From Owenia fusiformis (taxonomy: Eukaryota; Annelida; Polychaeta; Sabellida; Oweniidae): a DNA stretch of 64,000 nt. The number at the start of each line of letters is the position of its first letter. Within the stretch, counting starts at the first letter, position 1. The translations under genes and the position numbers were made by a program. The DNA is taken from assembly GCA_903813345.2 (NCBI GenBank), contig CAIIXF020000006.1:17426348-17490347 (forward strand). Direction: 5' to 3'. This document shows, in pieces, positions 50,232-59,703 of this stretch. The notes under the pieces were generated by a model. That model had not been told where the DNA came from, searched no databases, and worked only from the letters and a program-made list of their open reading frames with translations.

Positions 50232-51146
50232 CACGGGTAACTAGGGTATCCGCGTATATTGAGTATGACCGGTTCTTAGGCTACGAATATGACCTGTTTT
50301 TGAAAGTCATGAGAGGCACAGCTGCTTAAAAATGGAAAATAAAGGTTAACTTCTATATTATCCTTTTTGAAATTGTGTTTGTTGAATATAGTTTATGCTC
50401 TATTTAATAGTAATGTAACAAAAAAATGTTAAACATGAGCTATTTTAGCAATGTAACTGTTCATAATGGAATATCTATCAGAAAGTACAGATTTCTCGCC
50501 TTAGAGCCAAATCATTAATATCACAGTAGAAAAAAACAAATCCCAAACCTTTTTATGGCTAACCTGAACAAGATCTCCAAATCTCAGTTTATATGATCCC
50601 CCGTAGAGTGAGCAAGAGAAGGATTTATCTTTTCCCAGAGGATACGCTTGTAAAATGTCATGGAAACGAGTGTAACACGGCCCACTGATTGTTTCACAAT
50701 CGTATTCTCCAATAATGGGGCACCAGTGACATTCGTATTCTCAAAAATTCAAAGATGTATCATATTTGGACAGAGCAGGCTAAATTATTTAAAATATTCA
50801 TGACTAATTCGTAGATCTAGCTATATATTATACATAAGATGTGTCATCCTCTTCGGAGTTGCGTTGTGTTACACAAAAACTGATCAAAGATGCTGGAAAC
50901 TAGGATTTTACGGCTTCAATCTAATATTAATACGTTTTCTCTTGATTAAGGCCCCTTGTGATATGCCTGGCATTACAAGTATACCAAGTATCATTCATTG
51001 ACCAAGTAGGATAAAAAGAAAACGTTCGAAAGTGTTCATAAAAAGCAAGTACTCACCTCGTCTGTTTATAGGAACAGAAATACGGTCACACTCGTAAGCT
51101 TAGAACCGGTCATACTCAATATACGCGGATACTCTAGTATCCCGTG
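50232..51146. mobile_element. 915-bp element, 60-bp inverted ends, CTAAT duplication
   Basis: The left end CACGGGTAACTAGGGTATCC and on to about 50295 is matched inverted by the right end, including TATTGAGTATGACCGGTTCT and GCGTATATTGAG. The flanks are CTAAT on both sides (50227-50231 and 51147-51151). There is no transposase frame. It sits in intron 1 of lectin gene 1. The corresponding early intron of gene 2 lacks it. Confidence 0.9.
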
Positions 51147-51544
51147 CTAATTTTCATGACATTTGGTTCATATAGAATGTGAGTGTCCCATATTTATTTG
51201 CCCACCCCGCGGGTCTTTAATATCTGTAGTACTAATCTATGTACAACTATTTTTGATGTTATGAGTATAGGCTATCAATATTTTCAAATTTATTGTAATG
51301 ACCCGTGGATGAACGTTTATGTAATATGTGTGGTATTTTAGAAGATGAATACACTTTATTATGATTTGTGTGAAAAACAGAGAGAAAACTTCTGTTTGAC
51401 ACCCTAACACAATTTAATTTTGTTATTTTTAAAAAGCTGATGTCTCATGAAAATTCTTAGTCATTTTACATCTTTCAAAGTTGTTTATCATTCATTCCTG
51501 GATTAAAAAAACTGGATTAATATTGTGACAATGATACACCACAT

Positions 51545-51848
51545 GGGCGTAGCGCCTATTACGCAAAATACGCACAGGCGTACCAAATGAATTTGAAAAC
51601 AATTAAAAATGTGTTAAAATGCATTAATTTATTTGCGAATTTATTGATGCTTCCTATCGTATCTGTATGTTTACCATTGTCAACATTTAAAGTTGATAAA
51701 AACGCTTAGATTCCATCAAATAACATCCTTGAAAAAAAAATTCGCGGGGGAGCATACCCCCGGACCCCCCGTGATGCACGCCCTTCGGTCATGCATTCAG
51801 GCATCCCCGAGTGTGCGTACCAACTCAAAATATAGCCCTACGCCCATG
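51545..51848. mobile_element. 304-bp element, GGGCGTAG ends, CACCACAT duplication
   Basis: GGGCGTAGCGCC at the left and CTACGCCC near the right are inverted repeats. CACCACA is found directly on both sides (51537-51543 and 51849-51855), extendable to 8 bp (CACCACAT) depending on where the end is set. The internal GCACAGGCGTACCA is shared with 44680. An 8-bp duplication and GGCGTAG ends suggest a hAT relative; uncertain. Confidence 0.75.
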
Positions 51849-51938
51849 CACCACATTGATGTTTTAAATTAAGTTATGCTGTATTTGTATTTTACAAATA
51901 TCTCGTATTTTTGTATTTTACATTTTGTGATGCTGTAA

Positions 51939-52830
51939 TAGACGAGATGCGAGTAGAAATAATCTTGGATTACGTCATTGAATATTCAAAGTCAAAGTGA
52001 TGTCATATTTGAAATCTACATTCAAGTTCAGGTTGATTCCCCATAGACCCCATGTTACAAAATCAAAAAAGTGAAATATTCTTTCTTGTACTCGACATAT
52101 TTTAATTTGCATAACTATTCGATACATAAGGGTTAAATGATAAAAAGAAAAACTGAGCCACTAAAACTAATGTAATTTAAGTTAAAGGGAAGATTCTACT
52201 ATAGGTGGGGGTATATAGAGATATTGTATATCGTATAAGAGGGTGAACATTTATTGTATATTTTATAAGAGGGGGCAAAATTTATCGTATATGGTATAAG
52301 AGGTGTAAAAAATATAATGGATATGGTATAAGAGGAAATATATGGTATATGGTATCTCAAGGCACCAGGCCAGCAGGTTAAATATATGTTTAAAAAAGAA
52401 TTAAAAAAGACTTATTACATTGTATTTTATCCTAAAATTCCCCATTGTGCTGACTCTCTGACTGTAACTGTGTTAAATTTACATAAAAAATCTCTCTAAT
52501 AGACTAGATGTGAGTAGAAATAATCTTGATTTACATCATTAAAATTTCCGTCAAACTAATGTCATATTTGGAATCTACATGTAAAAGAACGGGAATGGGA
52601 TTCTGAAAAGAGTTTATCAACTTTGAAAATTTAATATTCTTTGAAAATGCGACTTCTAGGTCGGTGAAATTCCCCATAGACCCCATGTTGTAAAATCACA
52701 AAGAGTGAAATATCTTTTCTTGTGTTGGGCAGATCATATTTTCTTTTACTGAACGTATTTTAATTTGTATAACTATCAGAAACATAAAAGTAATACAAAA
52801 AGTGAACCAGTGAAGTTAAAGAACTCTCCT
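51939..52830 (+). repeat. Direct duplication flanking a minisatellite
   Basis: Blocks at 51939-52190 and 52500-52830 share AGACGAGATGCGAGTAGAAA or AGACTAGATGTGAGTAGAAA, ATAATCTTG, TTCCCCATAGACCCCATGTT, GTGAAATAT and the TATTTTAATTTG tail. The second has about 80 bp inserted. Between them, 52205-52370 is a tandem of GTATATGGTATAAGAGG-like units (about 36 bp, five copies). Confidence 0.8.
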
Positions 52831-54117
52831 TACTTTTTGTACCATTGGGATGCATGTTAAATTGACAAAGTTCGAATTAGAATTTCTCAAATCGCAGCCC
52901 ATCGATTTTCAAAGAATTTCAGAGAATTACAGCAAAGCATTTCACCTCCATGTCAAAGAATGTCAACAAAAATACCCCACGAAAATCAAAATCTCTTACA
53001 TAATACGAGTACCAAAACGTCATCATATTTATACTTTAGACTAATTGACCAATTCACCGCTACCAAGGTCATCCATCCGCAGAAAATAATCCCAAATATT
53101 TTACCGTTCACTGTTATGATCACATGTCTCCCAGTTATTCTGGGCATTATATGTCAGCAAATCAGAGTATTCTATCCAAAGATGGTGCTGAAGTATACCA
53201 TTGAAGTCCCCAAACAGGTTTCTAATAGAACTACTTTCCTCATACCACGAGATAAACAAACCGAGTAAGGATAGTAACTCGAATCAGCCACCTGGTGGCG
53301 AAACTGGAAACTACCTACTTGCATCTAAGTAATTGGTTCCACATTCCAGATCAAGGTTTTGAGAAATCACTCTAAAACAACGAGTTTTGTGCCCCTTTCC
53401 TTAAATTCAATCTCGAATAAGAATGCCAAATGCCATTGACTCTTCTCAACTTTGATGAAAAATATGGTCCTGTGGCTTCTCGTGTTTCTGGGTTTGTGGC
53501 ATCTTGGATTTCCAAGGTATGATGTGTTCATATTGATTGATTGAAAATCAAACGAGTATAGGTTTGTGGGACAAATCATTAAAATATTTGAGTATAAAGT
53601 GTTCAAACAGCGTATGTGTTAGTACAAGTATCACTAGATACAGTAAAATAGCAAAAGGTGTCCAATATTTTGTGTCCTCCAAACATCAAGATTTAATCAA
53701 TGCACATAAATTATTTCAAACAATTATTTTCAGAAATTAGACTAATCCAATGTAGTATTTAAATGATTGTTATATAAATTCTCAATTAATTCGAATTTTA
53801 AATAAAAAGTAAATTGAATATGTTGAGTATGTGTTGGAGGATACAAAACATATGGACATTATAAAACGTTACTAGTTTTTAATGAGTTCGACATATCAAA
53901 CAACCCCTTTTGAGAGATGGTGGAAAACATATTAGTTAACCAGTCAGAAATAATCGACGGACTTTGATTTGTCAAAATTTGATTTTTGTCCAAAAAATCA
54001 CCATTAAAGCTGCTTTTAAGAAATAATAAGCAATATTTTCAATATATATTGCATGGTCATGGTAAACAGTTGTGTTGAAAGCATAATAGCACATATATAG
54101 TGTCGTTGTTCTCAATA
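52831..54117. other. Intron of lectin gene 1, no further feature seen
   Basis: Open frames at 52850-53044, 52960-53268 (+) and 53367-53606 (-) were considered. One (52960-53268) has a hydrophobic stretch ILPFTVMITCLPVILGIICQ, but no family, start or splice context was recognisable. Confidence 0.45.
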
Positions 54118-55036
54118 CGAGGGGTGATCAATAAGTAATGGACGCATTTTACACGGATGCTTTTTATGAATCTCTTTGATTTTTCACCAGTGATACATCA
54201 ATCAATTATCTATCAACTCTGAAGATTGGAAGACAAGATATGAAATGCGTGTTGATATATCTTTATTTTAGTGAAGGGGTACAGGTACCCCGCGACCAAC
54301 ATTTACGTCACATATTCTGAAGTAATGCCAATTTGGCATATCAGTTAGATTTGAACTTTTTGATATGCCAAAAGAGTTGTGAAGTTTGAATATCATGCTG
54401 CCTGTGGTAACACATAAAAGATTCTAGTATTGTGATATCAAAGTGTTAGTCAGGCTTTGCAGGTTGATTTATGAATGCACTGTGGAAGAAGGGGTTAGTA
54501 AGAGGAGGTAACACTGTACTCCATGTGGACAATGCCCCTGCCCAAATATCTCAAACTGTGCAGGATACAATATCCCTGGCCCATGCAGCCTTTAGTCCAG
54601 ATCTGGCCATATATGACTTATTTATTTCTATCCTACTTATTTCTGGAGAGAAATGATGCAGGTTTAATGACAATGATGAAATAAAACCAGCTGTGTAACT
54701 GCAGCTTACTACCATGTCAGAGAATGGATTCGGTCTGGTCTTTCAATCTTGGGTTAATGATGGAGGATTTTGTAATGAGGAGTGTGTAGCACTAAATGGA
54801 GTCTATGTATAGGACCCTGTAAGATGAAGGTGGCAAGAACGCCACAAAGTGATGACAAAATATTGGTGTAAAAATGGTGTAATTCATAACCATAATGGTT
54901 AGTTTTGTTCAACTTGCATTAAACTCCATTCCACGTTAAATGAGCTATATAGCTTCAGAATCACTGGTGAAAAAATTAAAGAAATTGGTTTATAAATCTA
55001 TGTAAAAAGCGTCTATTACTTATTGATCACCCCTCG
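54118..55036 (+). mobile_element. Tc1/mariner element, internally deleted
   Basis: The inverted ends begin CGAGGGGTGATCAATAAGTA and pair over about 35 bp. TA dinucleotides flank both sides (54116-54117 and 55037-55038), the expected mariner target duplication. It is 919 bp, shorter than the usual 1.3 kb, and contains only a fragment of transposase. Confidence 0.88.
54471..54656 (+). pseudogene. Mariner-type transposase fragment
   Basis: The frame contains VLHVDNAPAQISQTVQD and FSPDLAIYDLFI. In mariner transposases the second and third catalytic acidic residues sit in HxDNAPxH and YSPDLAPxDxxLFP contexts, so the family is clear. The fragment starts late and lacks the N-terminal helix-turn-helix and first Asp, and the histidine of DNAPxH is Gln here. 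It cannot encode an active enzyme. Confidence 0.85.
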
Positions 55037-55219
55037 TACACATGGATAGCAGAATTCATGGAATCTAAAAAATATAGATTATCGTAGATTTGCCCCTACA
55101 CAAGGTATTAAATATAGACAGGGTATGCTGAAATAAGTCCACGGATTGTACCCATTGAAGCGCAAGCGTTTCATTCTAAATGATTCATCCCTACTACCCG
55201 TAGTTACACGTTTTTGAAT

Positions 55220-55460
55220 GGATTGAACAATCCAATAATAGTTCTCCAGGGGCTGTGAATTTATAACAATTCGAGAATTATCCAGATAAATTTTATCTTC
55301 TGGGATAAATTTTGGATTTTTGATCAAGATAAATATTTGGTGAATTGGTAGATTTATCCAGATGACCAAATTACATTGGAATTGGGATAAATTTTATCCG
55401 AAAATTAATCCGCCTATGTAGGTGGATTGAAATTAGGATAACATTTATCCAAAAGAAGAT
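55220..55460 (+). promoter_or_regulatory. Cluster of TTATCC/GGATAA words before the lectin exon
   Basis: A dozen or so GGATAAA and TTTATCC words in both orientations, plus a palindrome AATCCGCCTATGTAGGTGGATT-like core, lie 430-670 bp upstream of exon 2 in gene 1 and are repeated at 63360-63560 in gene 2. GATA and TTATC are the core of GATA-factor sites. Conservation in both copies may only reflect the recent duplication; regulation is inferred. Confidence 0.3.
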
Positions 55461-55609
55461 TGTACGATTTCACCATTATAAGGATACATTCCAAGATAAA
55501 TAATCCCACAATATATCATTACGATGACGAAATTTATCCGGATCAATCATAGGATCGTACCAATACACGGCCCCAGTATCCCGAATGTGTTATCAAACTT
55601 AACGATGGA

Positions 55610-55697
55610 AACATTCATCTGTATGCTGCTATTTCCAAGCTCAGTGGATGTTAAATATCTACCAGAGCTTGGGAATAGCAGCATACAGATGGATGTT
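55610..55697. repeat. Inverted repeat in a copy 1-specific insert
   Basis: AACATTCATCTGTATGCTGC with CTATTTCCAAGCTC pairs with GAGCTTGGGAATAGCAGCAT with ACAGATGGATGTTT, arms about 35 bp with a 22-bp loop. Copy 2 lacks the region corresponding to about 55455-55680 and joins directly to CAGATGGATGTTTC near 63575. The copy-1 sequence therefore gained an insert, or copy 2 lost it. Confidence 0.8.
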
Positions 55698-55888
55698 TCT
55701 AACTGAATTTACTTTGGTATTATTGGTGCAAAAATGAACTGATAGTATAGCAAAACAGCACCACGCGGTATTGATTTACCTTTTCCTAAGTTATTGTCGT
55801 ACTGATGGACAGATGGTATTGATATATCCTCCTAATAATAAAAATTGTTCGTTTCGATTGCGATTAAATATATTTTCTGTAGTTCCAG

Positions 55889-56077
55889 ATTGTGGGTCAC
55901 TGGGCTTAGTGGACCTGGGTGTAACTGGCTCCTGCTACTACATTGAGGCAATAGATAGGAACGTTATGGATGGATTGAATATATGTCAGTCACATTCCCC
56001 ACCCATGAGCTTAGTATCCATAGACGATGCAGATGAACAAAACAAGATAAGGGCACACCTTGCCGGTCTCAACTCAC
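55889..56077 (+). CDS. Lectin gene 1 exon 2: first half of C-type lectin domain
   Basis: After GTTCCAG the two bases AT complete the Asp codon left by exon 1 (phase 1), giving DCGSLGLVDLGVTGSCYYIE. This holds the N-terminal Cys pair of a long-form CTLD, then LNICQSHSPPMSLVSIDDAD and EQNKIRAHLAGL. LVSI.....EQ..I is the family's second helix region. The exon leaves one base, C, before donor CAC|GTATGC. The open frame beyond the donor is intron. Exon 2 of gene 2 differs at only a few bases, including one Thr to Ala change. Confidence 0.85.
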
Positions 56078-56199
56078 GTATGCGTTTATTGTCTTACATT
56101 TTCATTAAAATGGCAGCCGTTTTTCAGTGCCCTACCGAGTAAATTTATTTTTAGATTCATCCATTGCTGAAATCTTTTTTCGGGACACCGGCCCGATAT

Positions 56200-56353
56200 A
56201 TAAGGGTTATGTACTGGGAGGTTTTGGTTATGGGGTTTATCCAGAGGGAGATATGCATATCTACCTGAGGGACAGTAGGGACCGAAGGTAGATGTGCATA
56301 TTTCACGAGGGATGAACCCAATATCCAAACCGACCGTACATAACTGCTTTATC
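56200..56353. repeat. Dispersed repeat family B, copy 2
   Basis: The reverse complement matches 20872-20998 over about 130 bp, from GATAAAGCAGTTATGTACG to AACCTCCCAGTACATAACCC. It lies in intron 2 of lectin gene 1. A (TA)n tract at 56355-56400 follows. Confidence 0.75.
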
Positions 56354-56394
56354 TGTAATATATATAATATATAATATATTATAATATAATATAT

Positions 56395-57043
56395 TATAGT
56401 AGCCTCATAGTCATGCCTCTCTATTTTCTCAATAACTTTCTCAATTTTGATGATTTTTTCATGAAATTTTCACAGAATAAACCTTAAAGAATTCCTAACA
56501 TACCAATCTTTTTATACGGTAAATGTCCCATTAATTTCATTGTTACAACCCTTTGAAAAATAATGTCATATTCTGTTGATGGGTCAATTTTGTCGCCATT
56601 TGAAAGCATCTTTTATCTCCATCAAGTATGACAATAGGCGAGTAGAAATTTAATGCCTTTTATGGGACGAGCAGTATAGAGGCTTGAGATCACGAGGTCT
56701 TGAAATAGTATGGTGGATTTAGAACACTAAAAAAGATAAATGATCCCCTATCAAAGACTGCAATCAAATTTGTAGACCATATTAGGACAAAACGTAATTT
56801 AGATTGTTCGTATCTTTTTAGAAAAAAAGACGACAAAAATGACCCATCAACAGAATATGACATTATTTTTTAAAAGGTTGTAACAATCAAATAATGAGGC
56901 ATTTACCATATAAAAAAATTTATATGTTAGGAATTTTTTAAAGTTTATTCCTTGAAAATTTTATCAAAAAATATTCAAAATTGAGAAAGTTATTGAGAAA
57001 ATAGAGAGGCATGACTTGTTCTGGCCAGGCTGCTATATAATAT
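56395..57043. mobile_element. 650-bp foldback element in lectin intron 2
   Basis: The arms 56395-56610 and 56826-57043 are inverted copies: TCATGCCTCTCTATTTTCTC, AATAACTTTCTCAATTTTGA and AATGTCATATTCTGTTGATG with the GGGTCAATTTTGTCG side pair over about 210 bp. The spacer is about 215 bp. No coding frame. The target duplication is unclear because the left end merges into the (TA)n tract. Confidence 0.85.
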
Positions 57044-57214
57044 TTGATGGGATAATAACGATATTTGAACAAGTGATTTCGCATGTCAATCATTGGATTG
57101 AAACCAAACTAAATTGAGTATAAGACCAGAAATCTCAAAGATTCCTAGCCATCTTTATGTCCATGCTCTATTAATTTGTGCAACTTTCTCATCATATTGT
57201 TAACATCATTCCAG

Positions 57215-57432
57215 CTTCTTGGTGGAACATTGGTCTGAATGATTTAGCAGTACAGGGTCAGTATGTCTGGTTTGCTACTGGAGCAGCTCCATCTTGGACC
57301 AACTGGCGTTTTGGTCAACCAAATACGATTTCAGACCATTGTGTTATTATGAGTAACGATAATGGAGAGTGGTATGACCATGATTGTAATGTCTCCCTCG
57401 GCCAATTTACAATTTGCGAATATAAACAATGA
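57215..57432 (+). CDS. Lectin gene 1 exon 3: second half of C-type lectin domain
   Basis: After ATTCCAG the frame runs (C)CT TCT TGG TGG, giving SWWNIGLNDLAVQGQYVWFA, then WTNWRFGQPN, DHCVIM, GEWYDHDC and TICEY, followed by QTGA-type termination (stop at 57430-57432). WIGLND-like, NW..GQP, C, W.D..C and CEY are the CTLD core. The sugar-site position reads QPN, a hybrid of the mannose-type EPN and galactose-type QPD motifs, and the second calcium motif is WYD where WND is usual. Sugar specificity cannot be assigned. With exons 1 and 2 the protein is about 285 aa. AATAAA follows at 57440-57445. Confidence 0.88.
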
Positions 57433-57439
57433 ATATTTT

Positions 57440-57445
57440 AATAAA
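57440..57445 (+). terminator. Polyadenylation signal of lectin gene 1
   Basis: AATAAA begins 7 bp after the stop codon. A short 3'UTR would result if used. No cleavage site can be fixed. Confidence 0.5.
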
Positions 57446-57600
57446 GAGAAATCGAATATCATATTGTTGAGGTAACCTGAAATGGAACTGATCATACAGT
57501 GTATATGTAAATATGTTCTCCCCTTAGCTTTCATATAAAGACATGATATCCCGCATGTTATATACCAAATTAACCCTCATTGAGATGTTAGAGCACCTAC

Positions 57601-57818
57601 CAAATTTGAATAATGAACGAAACAGAATAAAAAGTTACACTTGAAGCAAAAATTGAAGGTTTGCGATATAATCTTATGGATATTGGAACACTGTGCCATG
57701 GGCCATGCAGCCGAAGGTAAGCCATACAACAGAATTTTGCCGATTCAATCTGACGGAGAATGCCGAGCCTCTCCATGGCAACCACTACCACCACATCCCC
57801 TGACGTACATGTAGTAGC
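57601..57818 (-). pseudogene. Possible second exon of a sorbitol dehydrogenase-like fragment
   Basis: On the - strand TTTTCAG precedes GCTACTACATGTACG at 57818, and the open frame ends at a GTAGGT donor (57600). It begins ATTCTSGDVVVVVAMERLG, which parallels the ATRSGG..VLVGLG strand that follows the exon at 58065-58232 in sorbitol dehydrogenases, in the correct order and phase 0. After that the frame (ILRQIESAKFCCMAYLRL) no longer resembles the family, so I suspect a frameshift or divergence. The weak homology makes this tentative. Confidence 0.35.
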
Positions 57819-58064
57819 CTGAAAACTGAAATGAGCGGTGTATTCTCAATGATCAGAACCAAATAACGAACATGCATGTAAATGCTCCAAGTTTCATCAA
57901 AGAGGTTTAGATTTAAAAAAATATACATAATAGAACTATTTTAAAATGCATGGCAAACAGATGTGTGAAAAAGTAGAATTTTGATAAAAAGCAAGAAAAT
58001 AGAAATAACCAAGCAGGATTAAAAAAAGCTAAACATACGTATAATTTACCAGGGCCTTGCTTAC

Positions 58065-58232
58065 CCATACTGCCAATTGGTAACTTGGCTCTACTCCACT
58101 ACACTCTATGGCAATATCAGCCTGTTGTCCCATTGCTTCTATAACTCTATCAGCAAGTACTTGGCCGGTTTCATCAACCTTGGCAAGTACAGTAAAGTCA
58201 GCGCCCATCTCTTTTGCCTGCTGTAGTCTTCT
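58065..58232 (-). CDS. Sorbitol dehydrogenase-like exon, isolated fragment
   Basis: A 56-codon phase 0 exon on the - strand, between a TATCTGAG acceptor and a strong GTAAGC donor: RRLQQAKEMGADFTVLAKVD ..., then ADIAIECSGVEPSYQLAVW. This matches the part of medium-chain sorbitol (L-iditol) dehydrogenase after the nucleotide-binding Gly motif (RL.KAKE.GAD, .IECTGAE.S.Q). The family oxidises sorbitol to fructose with NAD. The zinc-ligand exons, the GxGPxG strand and all other exons are missing within the window, so it is a fragment or pseudogene. It lies alone between the two lectin genes, on the opposite strand. Confidence 0.65.
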
Positions 58233-59039
58233 CTCAGATAGATATAACAATTAGACATCATGATAAACCATGAGATCTCATTTCTTCTCAGCCCTGAGGT
58301 TTCAGGTGAAAAAGAAAGATGCTATGAGTATCAGAATGACAATTAGTATGAAAATATATTTTTATTTTCTTATAAGCATTGGCACACACAACCTTCCAAC
58401 TATGTTCTTAATATTCTGATGATATTATTTTACTCCACAATATTGCCTAAACACCATGCATTGGTCAGAGTTATTTTTATTATTATGAAAAAATAAAATA
58501 AAATAAGACGTACTTGTTTGAAATAACAAATATTTGAATCGGCATTTAGACTATCCACTATCCAGGATAATTATCGAAACCTTGGTTTATACATCAGAAG
58601 TTTTAATGGAAAAGCGATCAATTCGAGTGGAGGACGTTCGCGCCGGTTTTTCAATAACTTCGTATTGGATTGGATCATAATAGGCTTCTGACAGAATCAC
58701 GATTGACATTGTCATTGCATGTGCTGGTTTATTTTTCCTGCGAAAAAGTAGCCCTTGAGTTGAAAATAAACTGTGTGAAAATCCTGAAATTCTTGACATC
58801 CCGTGATAATACAGATCAATATAATAACTCAATGGAAAAAACTCCTCGAGAAAAACAAAAATCTATTAGATCGACTTTTCTTTGTGAACCTTTTTAGGAG
58901 TTTTAGAAAAAGGCGCATGGCAAGAAATGATTATGATATTCTCCAAAAAAACAATGAAACAATTTTCAATTGTTTTTGTATGTCTGATTACCCCTTTCAA
59001 TCACTTAAGGTAATTGGTCATTGTAAATAACAAGACAAT
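58233..59039. other. Intergenic between SORD-like fragment and lectin gene 2
   Basis: No further dehydrogenase exon found. The - strand frame at 58587-58832 and the + frames at 58670-58897 and 58803-59030 overlap, and none resembles a known protein. Confidence 0.5.
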
Positions 59040-59236
59040 GACCCGCGTATCAGCTCAGTCTGACTTTGGATTCGCAATAATCGAGTGACTGACAAAATTC
59101 ACTTTTGACAGGAGAGTTATAGAAAAATATATTTTATTTCTATGAACAGTACACATCTTTACGGAGAAAATATATTAATAAACATTAAATCTTGTTACAA
59201 AAAGTTATAAAAGAAAAAATAAGGTAACAAAGTAAC
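59040..59236 (+). promoter_or_regulatory. Upstream region of lectin gene 2
   Basis: Shares TATCAGCTCAGTCTGACTTT, GGATTCGCAATAATCGAGTG and AAAGAAAAAATAAGGTAA with 49330-49543, with small indels. See that entry. Confidence 0.5.
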
Positions 59237-59624
59237 ATGTGTTCTGTTGCAAGAATCTGTTTTGCTGTTCTATTTTCTGTTTGTTTCTGTGACAACATAG
59301 ATCAAGTATATTATGAAAGAAACCCGGGTCAAATCTATCACCATGATGGCAATGGAGTGGGCCTGATTGCGAGTATATCAAAAAATTCGAAAATGCGATG
59401 CTTAGCGGAATGTGCAAATGAACCACAATGTTTCAACGTTAACTTCAAAAAAGGTGTATTGTGTGAGATGTATGGGTTGGCAGATGCCGGGTGGTACGAA
59501 CATCATGATACATTTGACTCTTATTTTGCAAAAAGCAAGCCAATAGTCTCAAAAACTACAATACAGCTACCAACAACGACTACTACTACTACTACTACAA
59601 CGCAGTCTCCAACTTCTGCCACAG
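59237..59624 (+). CDS. Lectin gene 2 exon 1: signal peptide, PAN-like domain, Thr linker
   Basis: Paralogue of 49544-49994. MCSVARICFAVLFSVCFC is a signal peptide. The PAN-like part, VYYERNPGQIYHHDGNGVGL, then CLAECANEPQCFNVNFKKG and CEMYGLADAGWYEH, keeps all cysteines. The linker is shorter and more uniform, a run of about nine Thr followed by QSPTSAT, where gene 1 has a longer Thr/Pro/Glu mixture. The donor ACAG|GTAATA leaves phase 1 like gene 1. The open frame continuing past 59624 is intron. As in gene 1, PAN is called from the cysteine pattern. Confidence 0.8.
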
Positions 59625-59703
59625 GTAATACTCCACTTAAACTAAGGCCTACGGTGTAATGTTTTATATTAATATACACGTTATAAGTTATACCGTTGTG
59701 ATA

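Noticed and set aside
52960-53268. 102-codon frame with a hydrophobic segment
   Set aside because: No family resemblance, and it overlaps another frame in the lectin intron.
58587-58832. 81-codon frame on the - strand as an upstream dehydrogenase exon
   Set aside because: It shows no GxGPxG, zinc-ligand or other dehydrogenase motif.
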